DNA from: Streptomyces liliiviolaceus | GTDB lineage: Bacteria; Actinomycetota; Actinomycetes; Streptomycetales; Streptomycetaceae | NCBI RefSeq assembly: GCF_018070025.1 | Contig: NZ_JAGPYQ010000003.1 | Location: 28,883-92,882, forward strand | Length of the DNA: 64,000 nucleotides | Direction of reading: 5' to 3' | Part shown: one piece after another, positions 40,864-49,409 of the stretch | Layout: each line of letters opens with the position of its first letter | Numbering within the stretch: position 1 is the stretch's first letter | The notes under the pieces: model-generated | Seen by the model: only the letters and a program-made list of their open reading frames with translations | What the model was told of the DNA's origin: nothing | The model's database searches: none | Translations under genes and position numbers: made by a program

Positions 40864-41082
40864 TCTCGTCCCGGCCCTTGCGGCGACACGCTTGCGAAAG
40901 GCACGGGCTTCCGCGCTGGTGCGCTGCGGGACCAGAAGGGCTGACCGCGCTCCAGGGCGAGCGACGAACGGCTCACCGTCGCCGACCAGTTGCCGGGGCA
41001 GCAGGCAGACGTCCTCGACCAGTCACTCCCGACGGTGGGTGCGCGGTGTCCGCAGCCCCGGCGGCGCGTCACGCACCCGTCC

Positions 41083-43821
41083 TCACCCCGCCCCGGCGGG
41101 CTGTCGGCGGCGGACGGCGAACTTCCCCGCCTCCCACAGCACCAGCAGGGCCAGCGGCGGCAGCAGCGCCCAGCCGAACTGGCCGAGGTGGAGCGGTGTG
41201 GTGCCCAGGATGCGGTTGAAGACGTCCGTCTGCACCACCAGCACGGCGAGGGCGCCCTCGGCCAGCAGCGTCCGGTTGAGCTGCCTGCTGTCGAAGGTGT
41301 CCGCGCTCAGCACCGTCCCGAGCGGGCTGCGGCACTCCAGCGCGGAGACGATCAGACAGAGCGCGAACGCGGTCAGCGCGATCGAGTTGCCCACGGCGGG
41401 GGAGTCGTAGCGCTCCTCGCCGAGGACGAGCACGCCCAGCAGCGCGCCGGCCGTGAACGTCCCCGCGAGGCCGACCGTCACCATCAGCGGACGCGTCATC
41501 ACCGGTTCGCCGCGCGGCCGCGGCCGGCGCGTCATCAGCCCGGGGCTCACCCGGTCGAAGCCCAGCGAGAAGCCGAAGGCCGCGTTGACGAAGAAGTGGA
41601 TCCACAGCACCTGGGCGGGGGAGAACGGCTCCCCGTCCGCGACGTCGAACAGCACCGCGCCGAGGAACACCAGCACGAACACGACGAGCAGGATCAGTAC
41701 GAACCGGATGTACTTGGTGAGATTGTCGTAGATCTTGCGGCCCTGCTCCACGGCGAACACGATCGTGGCGAAGTCGTCGTCGGAGAGGATCATCCGCCCC
41801 GCGTTCTTCGCGACGTCCGTGCCGGAGCCCATCGCGATGCCGATGTCGGCGGCCTTGATGGCCGGGGCGTCGTTGACACCGTCCCCCGTCATCGCCACCA
41901 CGTCGCCCCGCTCCTTCAGCGTGTCCGCCAACAGCACCTTGTGCTCGGGCGCCACCCGGCCGAGCACCCCGATGCGGTCGATGCGGGCCAGCCGGTCCTC
42001 CTCGCTCAGGGCCGCGAAGTCGGCGCCCAGCATCGCCTCGCCCCCGATGCCGACCTGCTGGGCCACGGCGGCACCGGTGACCACGTCGTCACCGGTCACC
42101 ATGCGCACCCGTACACCCGCGGCCTGGGCGGCGGCGACCGCCTCCCGCGAGTTCTCGCGCGGCGGGTCCTCCATCCCCACGAGGGAGGTCACCCGCAACC
42201 TGGTGACGTACGCCAGGAGATCGCCGTCCGCGTGGAACTCCGCCGGGTCCAGGTCCCGGGCGGCGGCGGCCATCACCCGGCGTCCGGCCCGCCCCATCCG
42301 CTCCAGCTCCTCCTGCGCACGCCGGCGCAGCGCCGCGTCGAACGGGACGCTCTCCCCGGCCGACAGGGCCGTCTCCGTGCGTTCCAGCACGGCGGGCGCC
42401 GCGCCCTTGACGAAGCAGCGCACCACGTCCCGGCCCTTGGCGTCCCGGGCCGCGTGGAAGGTCGCCATCAGTTTGTACGCGGGGTCGAAGGGCAGCGTCG
42501 CGAGCCGCGGCAGCCGCGCACGGGTCTCCTCCACGTCCAGACCGGCCTTGTGCCCGAGGACGACCAGAGCGCCCTCCGTGGGGTCCCCGACCACCTTGCC
42601 GTCGCTGGTGAGGGTCGCGTCGTTGGCGACCAGGTACGGCAGGATCGCCCCCTCGACCTCCGGAGCGCTGCCCGCCGCACGCCGGACCCGGCCCTCCAGG
42701 CCGTACCCGGTGCCGGAGACGGTGAACCGGTCGTGGGGGTCCACCACCTCCACGACCGTCACCTGGTTCATCGTCAGTGTGCCGGTCTTGTCGGAGTTGA
42801 TCGCCGAGACGAAACCCAGCGTCTCGACCGACGGCAGGTCCTTGACGATCGCGTGCCGCCGGGCGAGATCGAGCCCGCCGAGCGACAGGATCGTCTGCGT
42901 CACTGTCGGCAGCGCCTCCGGCACGGCGGCGATCGCCAGGGACACCGCGCTCACGAACAGCACGTCCCAGGCCTCGCCCCGCTGCCGGCCCAGCGAGAAC
43001 ATGATGATCATGGTGAGGCCGGCCGCGCCCACGATCCACAGGGTCAGCCGGTCCAGCTCCCGGGTCAGCGGCGAGGGCGCGCGCCGGGTCGCCGACAGCA
43101 TCCCGGAGATCCGGCCCAGCTCGGTGCCGGCCCCGGTCGCGGTGACCACGAGGACCCCGCTGCCGTGGGTGACCGGGGTGTTCATGAACGCCATGTCCGA
43201 CTGGTCGCCAGGCCCCGGGGCCGCGCTGCGCACCACGGTGGTGTCCTTGGCGGCGGGCACACTCTCCCCGGTCAGCGCCGACTCGTCGATCTGCAGCGCG
43301 ACCGCCCCCACCAGCCTTCCGTCCGCGGGCACTTCGTCCCCCGCGGTCAGCAGCACCACGTCGCCGACCACCACCTCCTCGGCGGGGATCTCCCGCTCCG
43401 TCCCGTCCCGCCGCACCCGCGCGGTCACCTTCGCCATCGCCTTGAGGGCGTTCATGGCGCTCTCCGCCTTGCCCTCCTGGCGCAGCCCGATGACGGCGTT
43501 GAGCAAGGTCAGCGCCAGCAGCACCACCGCCGTGCCCCACTCCTGCACGAGCATCGACACGACGGCGGAGGCCACCAGGATGATCTGCATGTACGCGGTG
43601 TACTGGCCGGCGAACCGGCGCCACCCGGGCACCGCCCGCTCCTCCGGCAGCGTGTTGGGCCCGTCCTCGGCCAGCCGCCGCTCGACCCGCTCGCCGCTCA
43701 GCCCCACGGCCGGATCGACGTCCAGCGCCGCGGCCACCTCGTCGGCCGTCCGCGCCCACCAGTCCGCCGCCGCCGTCGACGACGCGGCGGGCGCGGCGGT
43801 CCCCGGCGCCCGCGCGGTCAT
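41083..43821 (-). CDS. P-type cation-transporting ATPase (P2-type, Ca/Mg or Na/K-like)
   Basis: A 912-residue membrane cation pump. An N-terminal cation-ATPase domain is followed by membrane segments, the actuator motif LTGESVPAAKDTT, PEALP in the membrane, the phosphorylation site SDKTGTLT, the nucleotide domain with FVKGAAPAVLERTE, and the hinge MTGDGVNDAPAIKAADIGIAMG. Several C-terminal helices follow. ATG 43821 overlaps the PPK2 stop by ATGA; the open frame further upstream to 44010 is antisense overlap of PPK2 and has no family features. P2A/P2B topology is likely, but the ion cannot be assigned. Confidence 0.93.
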   Translation of the reverse strand: MTARAPGTAAPAASSTAAADWWARTADEVAAALDVDPAVGLSGERVERRLAEDGPNTLPEERAVPGWRRFAGQYTAYMQIILVASAVVSMLVQEWGTAVVLLALTLLNAVIGLRQEGKAESAMNALKAMAKVTARVRRDGTEREIPAEEVVVGDVVLLTAGDEVPADGRLVGAVALQIDESALTGESVPAAKDTTVVRSAAPGPGDQSDMAFMNTPVTHGSGVLVVTATGAGTELGRISGMLSATRRAPSPLTRELDRLTLWIVGAAGLTMIIMFSLGRQRGEAWDVLFVSAVSLAIAAVPEALPTVTQTILSLGGLDLARRHAIVKDLPSVETLGFVSAINSDKTGTLTMNQVTVVEVVDPHDRFTVSGTGYGLEGRVRRAAGSAPEVEGAILPYLVANDATLTSDGKVVGDPTEGALVVLGHKAGLDVEETRARLPRLATLPFDPAYKLMATFHAARDAKGRDVVRCFVKGAAPAVLERTETALSAGESVPFDAALRRRAQEELERMGRAGRRVMAAAARDLDPAEFHADGDLLAYVTRLRVTSLVGMEDPPRENSREAVAAAQAAGVRVRMVTGDDVVTGAAVAQQVGIGGEAMLGADFAALSEEDRLARIDRIGVLGRVAPEHKVLLADTLKERGDVVAMTGDGVNDAPAIKAADIGIAMGSGTDVAKNAGRMILSDDDFATIVFAVEQGRKIYDNLTKYIRFVLILLVVFVLVFLGAVLFDVADGEPFSPAQVLWIHFFVNAAFGFSLGFDRVSPGLMTRRPRPRGEPVMTRPLMVTVGLAGTFTAGALLGVLVLGEERYDSPAVGNSIALTAFALCLIVSALECRSPLGTVLSADTFDSRQLNRTLLAEGALAVLVVQTDVFNRILGTTPLHLGQFGWALLPPLALLVLWEAGKFAVRRRQPAGAG

Positions 43822-44735
43822 CGGGCGGAACTCCCGTCCGGCGTCTCGCTCTCCAACTGCTTGCGCGCCAACTGCAGTTCGTGCCGGGCGGCGTCGTCGA
43901 TCCCGGGATACCGCGGGTCGAGATCGATCAGCGTGTGGGCGAGCACCGCCGCCGCGCAGGTCCGGGCGAACCACTTGTGGTCCGCGGGCACCACGTACCA
44001 GGGCGCCCACGCGGTGCTCGTCGCGGAGAGCATCGAGGAGAACGCCGACTGGTACGCGTCCCAGGAGGCACGCTCCCGGACGTCCGCCGCCGAGAACTTC
44101 CAGTTCCGCTCCGGCACGTCGATCCGCTTCAGGAACCTGACCCGCTGCTCGTCCCGGGAGAGGTTCAGGAACAGCTTGACGATCCGGAAGCCGTTGTCCG
44201 TCAGATACCGCTCCCAGGCGTTGATCTCACGGTAGCGCCGGCGCCACAGCGCCTTGCCCGGCCGGTCCGGCAGGCCCTGCCGCGCCAGCAGCTCCGGGTG
44301 CACCCGTACGACGAGGACCTCCTCGTAGTAGGAGCGGTTGAAGATGCCGATCTCCCCGCGGCTCGGGAGCCGGCGGGCGTAACGCCACAAGTAGTCGTGG
44401 CCCAGTTCCTCGGCGGAGGGCACCTTGAAGCTCGACACCCGCACACCCTGCGGGTTCACACCGCTCATGACGTGCCGAATGGTCCCGTCCTTGCCGCCGG
44501 CGTCCAGCGCCTGCAGACACAGCAGCACCCCGTGGCTGCTCTGCGCGGCCAGCCTGCGCTGGTGGTCGGCGAGCAGCGCGACACCGGTACGGAGCAGTTC
44601 CCGGCCCTGCTTCTTGTTCGCGATGCCGGCGCGGTGACCCGGATCGAAGTCCTCGGCCAGGCGCACCTTGCGCCCGGGGTCCACCCGCAGCGGGGCGATG
44701 AACTCGGCGATCCGCTTCGCACGTTTGTCCTTCAT
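43818..44735 (-). CDS. ppk2: Polyphosphate kinase 2 family protein
   Basis: A 305-residue PPK2-type kinase that transfers phosphate between polyphosphate and nucleotides. Walker A is LDAGGKDGT at 77-85, and the lid/active-site segments include GEIGIFNRSYYEEVLVVRVHPE, INAWERYLTDNG, KLFLNLSRDEQRVRFLKRID and WAPWYVVPADHKWFAR. It overlaps the P-type ATPase gene by ATGA, so polyphosphate/ATP metabolism is coupled to an ion pump. It is probably a class I or III PPK2 acting on ADP or AMP; which one is not resolvable by eye. Confidence 0.92.
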   Translation of the reverse strand: MKDKRAKRIAEFIAPLRVDPGRKVRLAEDFDPGHRAGIANKKQGRELLRTGVALLADHQRRLAAQSSHGVLLCLQALDAGGKDGTIRHVMSGVNPQGVRVSSFKVPSAEELGHDYLWRYARRLPSRGEIGIFNRSYYEEVLVVRVHPELLARQGLPDRPGKALWRRRYREINAWERYLTDNGFRIVKLFLNLSRDEQRVRFLKRIDVPERNWKFSAADVRERASWDAYQSAFSSMLSATSTAWAPWYVVPADHKWFARTCAAAVLAHTLIDLDPRYPGIDDAARHELQLARKQLESETPDGSSAR

Positions 44736-44753
44736 GGGACACCTCGTAACCGA

Positions 44754-45122
44754 CTAGTAGAGGCTCTTGTGGCGCACCACGCACAGACCCCGGACGATCG
44801 GCGTCATCAACCACAGGGCGTGGTACGGGATCGGCAGGACGTTCACGATGATCGCCAGGGCGGCGATGAGCACGCCGATGATCCGGGCCCGGGCCACGCC
44901 GACGAACGGACCGGCGCTGACGGCGACCGAAGCGCCCCAGACGACCAGGTGGATCCAGCCCCAGGCGGACAGGAGGATCCTGCCCTCCGGCACGGCCACC
45001 AGGCCCCGCTCGAAGCACAGGGTCACCAGGACGAACAGCAGCACCGAGGCGAGGACCACCAGACCGCCGAGGGTCCCCTGTTCGGCCTCGGGGCGCCGGT
45101 ACCGGGTGCTCGCGTCCGCCAT
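44754..45122 (-). CDS. DUF7144-type small membrane protein
   Basis: A 122-residue protein with four transmembrane helices (about 20-40, 47-67, 72-92 and 97-115). The W-G-W-I-H-L, P-x-x-G-x-x-R-A-R-I-I-G-V-L and LPIPYHALW segments are typical of the DUF7144 membrane proteins of actinobacteria. ATG 45122 starts the conserved part. It lies 18 bases upstream of the PPK2 gene, so the three minus-strand genes form one operon. Function unknown. Confidence 0.8.
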   Translation of the reverse strand: MADASTRYRRPEAEQGTLGGLVVLASVLLFVLVTLCFERGLVAVPEGRILLSAWGWIHLVVWGASVAVSAGPFVGVARARIIGVLIAALAIIVNVLPIPYHALWLMTPIVRGLCVVRHKSLY

Positions 45123-45201
45123 GGCGAACCTCCGTGCTCGGGAGCCGGTGCGGTATGCACCGCCGTACACCGCAAGCTGCCCCGGCCCGCCGGTACGGGC
45201 A

Positions 45202-45870
45202 TCACCCTCCCGGGGTGACGCGCGGTCCGCCGGGAAGCGGACCCACGCCCGTACCGCCACCCGCGGGGCCGGACCGACGGCCACCGTCCGCACTCCGCGC
45301 CTGACGGAGGAAGGGGTCCGGTCGCTCCGGGAGCTGCCACTGACTGAAGGACCAGCCGGGATGGCGCCTTTGCAGGAGGGGCCGGTGGGTGTCCCAGTCA
45401 CCGGGTGCCAAAGCGCGCGCGGAGCGTAGGGTGATCAGGCCGGTGTCGTCGATGTCGAATCCCCAGGAGAAGCCGGTCAACGGCACGACGTGCCGTTCGG
45501 TGTCTTCGAGTGGAGTCCGGGCCAGGAAGCAGTGGGCGAGCCACGCCAGCGGGCTGCGCTCACCCCGTGACGGTGCGTCGAACAGCATGGGCTTGACGCC
45601 GAAGAAGGCGTAAGGGGAAGGCGCGTCCTCGAACAGGAGGAACGGGTCCATCTCGAAGGCTGTCCCGTTCGAGGGGCTGTCCGTCGACCGGACCAGTTGG
45701 ACCCAGCCGAACATCGCGCGGTAGCCCTGGGCAGGGTGCTCGACACCGGCGCTGCAGCAGGGGAACCCACGTGCTCCGGCCGGTTTGCCAACCATTTCGG
45801 GATCATCGACGAGGTCTACGGCCACCGTTACGGTTCCCGCCGCACCGTCATGCACGAAGGGGATGATCAC
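45202..45870 (-). CDS. Conserved actinobacterial hypothetical protein
   Basis: From GTG 45870 (GGGAG nine bases upstream) the product has VDLVDDPEMVGKPAGARGFP, CCSAGVEHPAQGYRAMFGWV, FEMDPFLLFEDAPSPYAFFG and PLTGFSWGFDIDDTG, a pattern I recall from uncharacterised Streptomyces proteins. The frame is open further upstream to 45993. Conserved sequence fades after HPGWSF, and the last ~40 residues are Gly/Pro/Arg-rich. No signal peptide or catalytic motif is evident. Confidence 0.6.
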   Translation of the reverse strand: MIIPFVHDGAAGTVTVAVDLVDDPEMVGKPAGARGFPCCSAGVEHPAQGYRAMFGWVQLVRSTDSPSNGTAFEMDPFLLFEDAPSPYAFFGVKPMLFDAPSRGERSPLAWLAHCFLARTPLEDTERHVVPLTGFSWGFDIDDTGLITLRSARALAPGDWDTHRPLLQRRHPGWSFSQWQLPERPDPFLRQARSADGGRRSGPAGGGTGVGPLPGGPRVTPGG

Positions 45871-46061
45871 ATCCCCACTCTCCCGGTGATCCGCTTCAGC
45901 GACAAGGGGCGATCCCGGCCAGGCCGACCGGGACACGGTTGGGGGAGTGGCCTCGGAAGCCTCAGCGGATGAACCCGCACAAGGTCCCTTCACGCAAGGA
46001 GCCTGGTACGGCTACGCGGATGTGAAATTGTGTGCGGGGCACTTCAGTATCTGGGGGACTC

Positions 46062-46727
46062 ATGCGGCGCGGATCTGCGGAATGTGCACTGACATTACTC
46101 ATGCTCCTGCTCTGCGGATGCTCGGAGTCGTCCGAGGGACCGGACGGACCGGACGGACGCGCGGCCACCGCCTCTTCCCCACCTGTGATCGCCGACCCCG
46201 CCGCTGCGTGCCAGGGCGGCAAGCCGTTCTCGACGGGCAGCGCGCCGTACGAGGGCCCCGGTCCGCACAAGGCTCTAGGCTTCCAACTCTCCGACTACGA
46301 CCAGGAGAAGTACATCGCCCCGGATCCGCCGGGACTCTTCCCGGACGCCTGGGCCGCGAACGTGGAGGGCACACGCGAGGTGTTCCACCCGTCGCCCGGA
46401 CCGGCCGATTATCAGCAGGCACAGCTGGCCGTGTGCATGTCGGGCCCGCGGGTGACGGAGAAGCGGGCGGGGGTGTGTTCGTACGGCGATACCTTCTCCC
46501 TGGTCGGCACGAACGACATCGGAATGATCACCGCGCGCTACGAGTTCAAGGTGTTCGAGGCCAGAACGGGAAAACTCCTGAAGGCTTTCACGATGGACGG
46601 GGCGCACTTCTGCCCCAAGAAAATCAACTTCAAGGGCGGACAGCTGATCGCCCAGGGGACCGACAACATCCGTCTGGAAGACGAGTTGCGCCCGCTGATC
46701 GAGGGCGCGGCCCCACCGGCCCAGTAG
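46062..46727 (+). CDS. Putative lipoprotein of unknown function
   Basis: A 221-residue protein with a lipoprotein signal: MRRGSAECALTLLMLLLCGC, lipidation Cys at residue 20. A Ser/Gly/Pro-rich linker follows, then a C-terminal domain (about 60-215) containing GTREVFHPSPGPADYQQAQLAVC, YGDTFSLVGTNDIGMITARY, FKVFEARTGKLLKAFTMDG and CPKKINF. Two further Cys residues could form a disulfide outside the cell. ATG 46062 was chosen because TGGGGGACTC precedes it and the signal peptide begins there. No family recognised. Confidence 0.7.
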   Translation: MRRGSAECALTLLMLLLCGCSESSEGPDGPDGRAATASSPPVIADPAAACQGGKPFSTGSAPYEGPGPHKALGFQLSDYDQEKYIAPDPPGLFPDAWAANVEGTREVFHPSPGPADYQQAQLAVCMSGPRVTEKRAGVCSYGDTFSLVGTNDIGMITARYEFKVFEARTGKLLKAFTMDGAHFCPKKINFKGGQLIAQGTDNIRLEDELRPLIEGAAPPAQ

Positions 46728-46798
46728 CCGTCGCGGCCGCAGGGTGGCGGCCGGTGTCGGTACGGCGACTGTGAAGTGCTGGCGGCGATCGTCTTGGT

Positions 46799-47725
46799 CT
46801 AGAGCGTTGAGCTGGGGCGCTCGTGCCGGCTCAGCTTTCTCCGTCCTGCCAACGGTGCCCACACCGTGGCTGGTCCTGGCCGGTCCGCGCACTCTGCCGG
46901 GTGCGCTGCCCGGATCTGCTCCCATGTCGTCGTGGGGCATTGACCCTGGGGACTGACGGTCAGGAACTTCTCGTACGGAACCTCTCGGAGGGCGACGCCG
47001 ATCTCCATCCAGTGGTCCTTGCCGGAGACCTCGTCCCACCCGTCATTGGGTATCCGGACATGGTCGCGTCGCGCGTCCTTGTTCTGGCTGGTTATCTGTA
47101 GGACGCCGACGTGGTGTTCATGGCAGTTCACCACGACGCAGTAGTGCTGGGACTCCTCCCCGGTGCCTTCGCGGTAGGGGACCACGGCCAGCCAAATCTC
47201 GCCCGGCTCCGGCACGGCCGGCCGGTTCGACCTGCCGGGCCCGTCCGCGGACCGCCGGCCCCGGGGTGACGGCGCCGCATACCTCCGGCCCCACCACCGC
47301 ACGCCGAGGAAGAACACCATGGCCGTCAGCCCCGCCGCCAGAATCTCCAGCATCGAGGTGACCATCCACTTCGCATACGGGTCCGCCGGCTCCTCCATCG
47401 TCGCGCGCAGCGCCCCCGGCTCCACCTGGGACCGGGTCACCACAACCGCTGCCGCGCAGAGCCCGAGGAGCACGGCGGTACGGGCAGGCAGCAGCCACCA
47501 TCGGAGGAACTGGCCACGGCCGGCCACCCGGGCCACAACGACCGCGGTCAGCAGGGAGATCCCCCACAGAATCGGTACCGCGGCCCCGCCTGCGTGCTGC
47601 GGAGGCGACTGCGCGGCCATGAACGCGGGAACGACGACCGGAACCAGGAGGAGGTATCCGACCACGTACCACTTCAACAGGAGCGCAACTGTCAGAAGAC
47701 ATGACTGCTCACGACGACGTCGCAC
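46799..47725 (-). CDS. Membrane protein with C-terminal PemK/MazF-like domain
   Basis: A 308-residue protein from GTG 47725. Four hydrophobic segments (about 11-35, 47-67, 77-97 and 123-147) are followed by a Pro/Arg/Ser-rich linker and a cytosolic domain (about 173-275): PEPGEIWLAVVPYREGTGEE, HYCVVVNCHEHHVGVLQITS, KDHWMEIG. The P-G-E-I-W start, the C-V-V-V strand and V-L-x-I-T-S resemble PemK/MazF/CcdB-fold proteins, whose soluble members are endoribonucleases. No antitoxin gene lies beside it, so a housekeeping or regulated role is possible. Confidence 0.6.
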   Translation of the reverse strand: MRRRREQSCLLTVALLLKWYVVGYLLLVPVVVPAFMAAQSPPQHAGGAAVPILWGISLLTAVVVARVAGRGQFLRWWLLPARTAVLLGLCAAAVVVTRSQVEPGALRATMEEPADPYAKWMVTSMLEILAAGLTAMVFFLGVRWWGRRYAAPSPRGRRSADGPGRSNRPAVPEPGEIWLAVVPYREGTGEESQHYCVVVNCHEHHVGVLQITSQNKDARRDHVRIPNDGWDEVSGKDHWMEIGVALREVPYEKFLTVSPQGQCPTTTWEQIRAAHPAECADRPGPATVWAPLAGRRKLSRHERPSSTL

Positions 47726-47737
47726 AGATCCCCCACA

Positions 47738-47974
47738 TCACACATGGTCTTCGAAAGCGAACAGTTCCTGCCACCGAAGGGCCTCCGGTACGCGCCGGTA
47801 CGCGCCGGTACGTGTCTCGGCCGTACGGGGGCTGAGGCCGGCGACGCAGCATTCGACCGGACACTCAGCCTGGCCGAAGGCCACTGCCACCCCGGAGGCA
47901 TCCAGGGCCCGGTGACAACGCTCCCGCACGCCCGGTCCGAGGGCTTCGGTGAAAGTACGCAATCGCCTACGCAA
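47738..47974 (-). CDS. Possible small protein, 78 residues, unrecognised
   Basis: A frame with moderate codon bias (RRRLRTFTEALGPGVRERCH, then RALDASGVAVAFGQAECPVE) lies between the LacI-type gene and the PemK-like gene. The middle overlaps a 10-bp tandem repeat (TACGCGCCGG, about 47792). There is no clear ribosome site and no family match; it may be a remnant rather than a gene. Confidence 0.3.
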   Translation of the reverse strand: MRRRLRTFTEALGPGVRERCHRALDASGVAVAFGQAECPVECCVAGLSPRTAETRTGAYRRVPEALRWQELFAFEDHV

Positions 47975-48034
47975 CTCGCGAGCGGGGGACTCCCTGTCGA
48001 GGACGCGGGCCCTCCGAACGGCCTTCGCCTGCGG

Positions 48035-49063
48035 CTACCTCGATGCCGAAGTTTCTTCGCAGGGCGGCGCCGTCGAGGCGCGCACCACGAGTTCCGTGGC
48101 GAGTTCGATGTGGTGGGACTCGACCTTCTCGCCGTTGGCCAGCCGGAGAGCGGTGCGCAGGGCGGCGCCGCCCATCTCCCGTAGGGGCTGGCGCACGGTG
48201 GTCAGTGGGGGTGAGGCGATCTGGGCGAGGCTGGTGTCGTCGAAGCCGACGACGCTGAGGTCTTCGGGGATGCGCAGGCCACGGGTGCGGGCGGTCTCGA
48301 TGACGCCGACGGCGATCTCGTCGTTCCCCGCGAAGATCGCCGTCGGCGGTTCGGGCAGGTCCAGCAGCGCCGCGGCGCCGAGCAACCCGGCCTCGTACGT
48401 GAATTCTCCGGGCAGGACGTAGGCGGCGGGTACCCGCGCTCCTTCCGCCTCCATGGCGGCGCGGTACCCGTGCACGCGTGCCTGGTTGCACACGGCCATC
48501 GTCGGTCCGCCGAGATAGGCGACGCGACGGTGCCCCAGGGAGAGCAGGTGCCGAGTCGCGGCCAGACCGCCCGCGAAGTTGGTCGCCCCGACACTGTTGA
48601 CCCGGCTGTCGGGCAGGTGCAGCGGGTCCAGCACGACCAACGGCAGCCCGGACCGGGCCAGTTCGTTCAGGTGCGCCGTGGAGTACACGCTGGTGACCGC
48701 GATGACGGCGCGGCGCCCGGCCGAGACCAGCTCCCGAGCCCAGTGCGGGGCGTGGGACGCCTTGCTGATCACCACCGAGGCCCCCAGTTCGGCGGCGGCG
48801 TCGATGATGCCTTCCAGCGTCTCGGCCACGTACGACTTGAGGCCGCCCTGGAACTGGACCTCGATGGTCGGGCTCTGGACGGCCCCGGTGTGGCGGAAGA
48901 CGGGTGCGAGGTAGTGGTGTTGGTGCAGCAGTTGCTGCACCCGGGTGCGGGTGTGCGGTGCCACGTCACCGCGACCGTTGACCACTTTGGAGACGGTGGC
49001 GATGGAGACCCCGGCCGCCTGGGCGATGTCCGCCAAGGTGGTGCGTCTGGCGTTCGGCCGCAT
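48035..49063 (-). CDS. bxlR: LacI-family regulator, BxlR type
   Basis: A 342-residue repressor with N-terminal HTH TLADIAQAAGVSIATVSKVVNG (9-30) and a periplasmic-binding-protein-like ligand domain (VVISKASHAPHWARELVS, SVGATNFAGGLAATRHLLSLGHRRVAYLGGP, AIFAGNDEIAVGVIE, LSVVGFDDTSLAQIASPPLTTVRQP). ATG 49063, preceded by GGAGGAA, is the family start; the longer in-frame extension is not. It is divergent from a sugar ABC operon and two CGAAAA-C-TTTTCG boxes sit in the gap. BxlR of S. thermoviolaceus is reported to bind CGAA-N-TTCG repeats, which fits. The likely inducer is xylobiose or a similar disaccharide. Confidence 0.88.
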   Translation of the reverse strand: MRPNARRTTLADIAQAAGVSIATVSKVVNGRGDVAPHTRTRVQQLLHQHHYLAPVFRHTGAVQSPTIEVQFQGGLKSYVAETLEGIIDAAAELGASVVISKASHAPHWARELVSAGRRAVIAVTSVYSTAHLNELARSGLPLVVLDPLHLPDSRVNSVGATNFAGGLAATRHLLSLGHRRVAYLGGPTMAVCNQARVHGYRAAMEAEGARVPAAYVLPGEFTYEAGLLGAAALLDLPEPPTAIFAGNDEIAVGVIETARTRGLRIPEDLSVVGFDDTSLAQIASPPLTTVRQPLREMGGAALRTALRLANGEKVESHHIELATELVVRASTAPPCEETSASR

Positions 49064-49191
49064 CGGTTCCTCCCCGCTGTGCGTCCACCGGTGCGGTGAA
49101 CTGCCGGTCGGGCAGCCCACCGCACCGGCGGTGTGTCTGCCGCGGACATTGCACCACCCTCGCCCGATCCTTCCGATCGATCCTTCTATTT

Positions 49192-49204
49192 CGAAAACTT
49201 TTCG
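49192..49204. promoter_or_regulatory. LacI-type operator CGAAAACTTTTCG (copy 1)
   Basis: A 13-bp inverted repeat with one central base, 129 bases upstream of the regulator start. It is identical to the copy at 49346, with flanks also shared (TTTCGAAAACTTTTCGG). Confidence 0.85.
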
Positions 49205-49345
49205 GACTGTGCCGACGTCCATTGAGGATCGTTCGTACCGGATGGTACGCAGCGGTTTACGTCCCTGCAATGCCGCTGCACGCACCTTGACACGGTGTCA
49301 GGCCGAAATCTAATTTGCACGAAAAGAGCTCCAAGAAGGCAATTT

Positions 49346-49358
49346 CGAAAACTTTTCG
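49346..49358. promoter_or_regulatory. LacI-type operator CGAAAACTTTTCG (copy 2)
   Basis: A second identical operator, 52 bases before the solute-binding-protein start. The two centres are 154 bp apart, one per divergent promoter, allowing autoregulation and possibly looping. Confidence 0.88.
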
Positions 49359-49409
49359 GTATGGCTCCTGAGAATCCGACAACTCTCGATTCGAGTGCGG
49401 AGAACAGAC

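Noticed and set aside
40864..41082. Possible gene remnant between the thiolase and ATPase genes
   Set aside because: Fragments on the minus strand look weakly coding but match no family I recognise and contain a stop; not supportable as a feature.
40990..44235. Open frame of more than 1000 codons antisense to the P-type ATPase and PPK2 genes
   Set aside because: The opposite strand encodes complete, motif-bearing proteins; this frame is composition-driven and ends in nonsense-like Arg/Ser stretches.
49064..49285. N-terminal extension of the LacI-type regulator
   Set aside because: The family starts at the HTH; ATG 49063 has GGAGGAA, and the extension would cover the operator.
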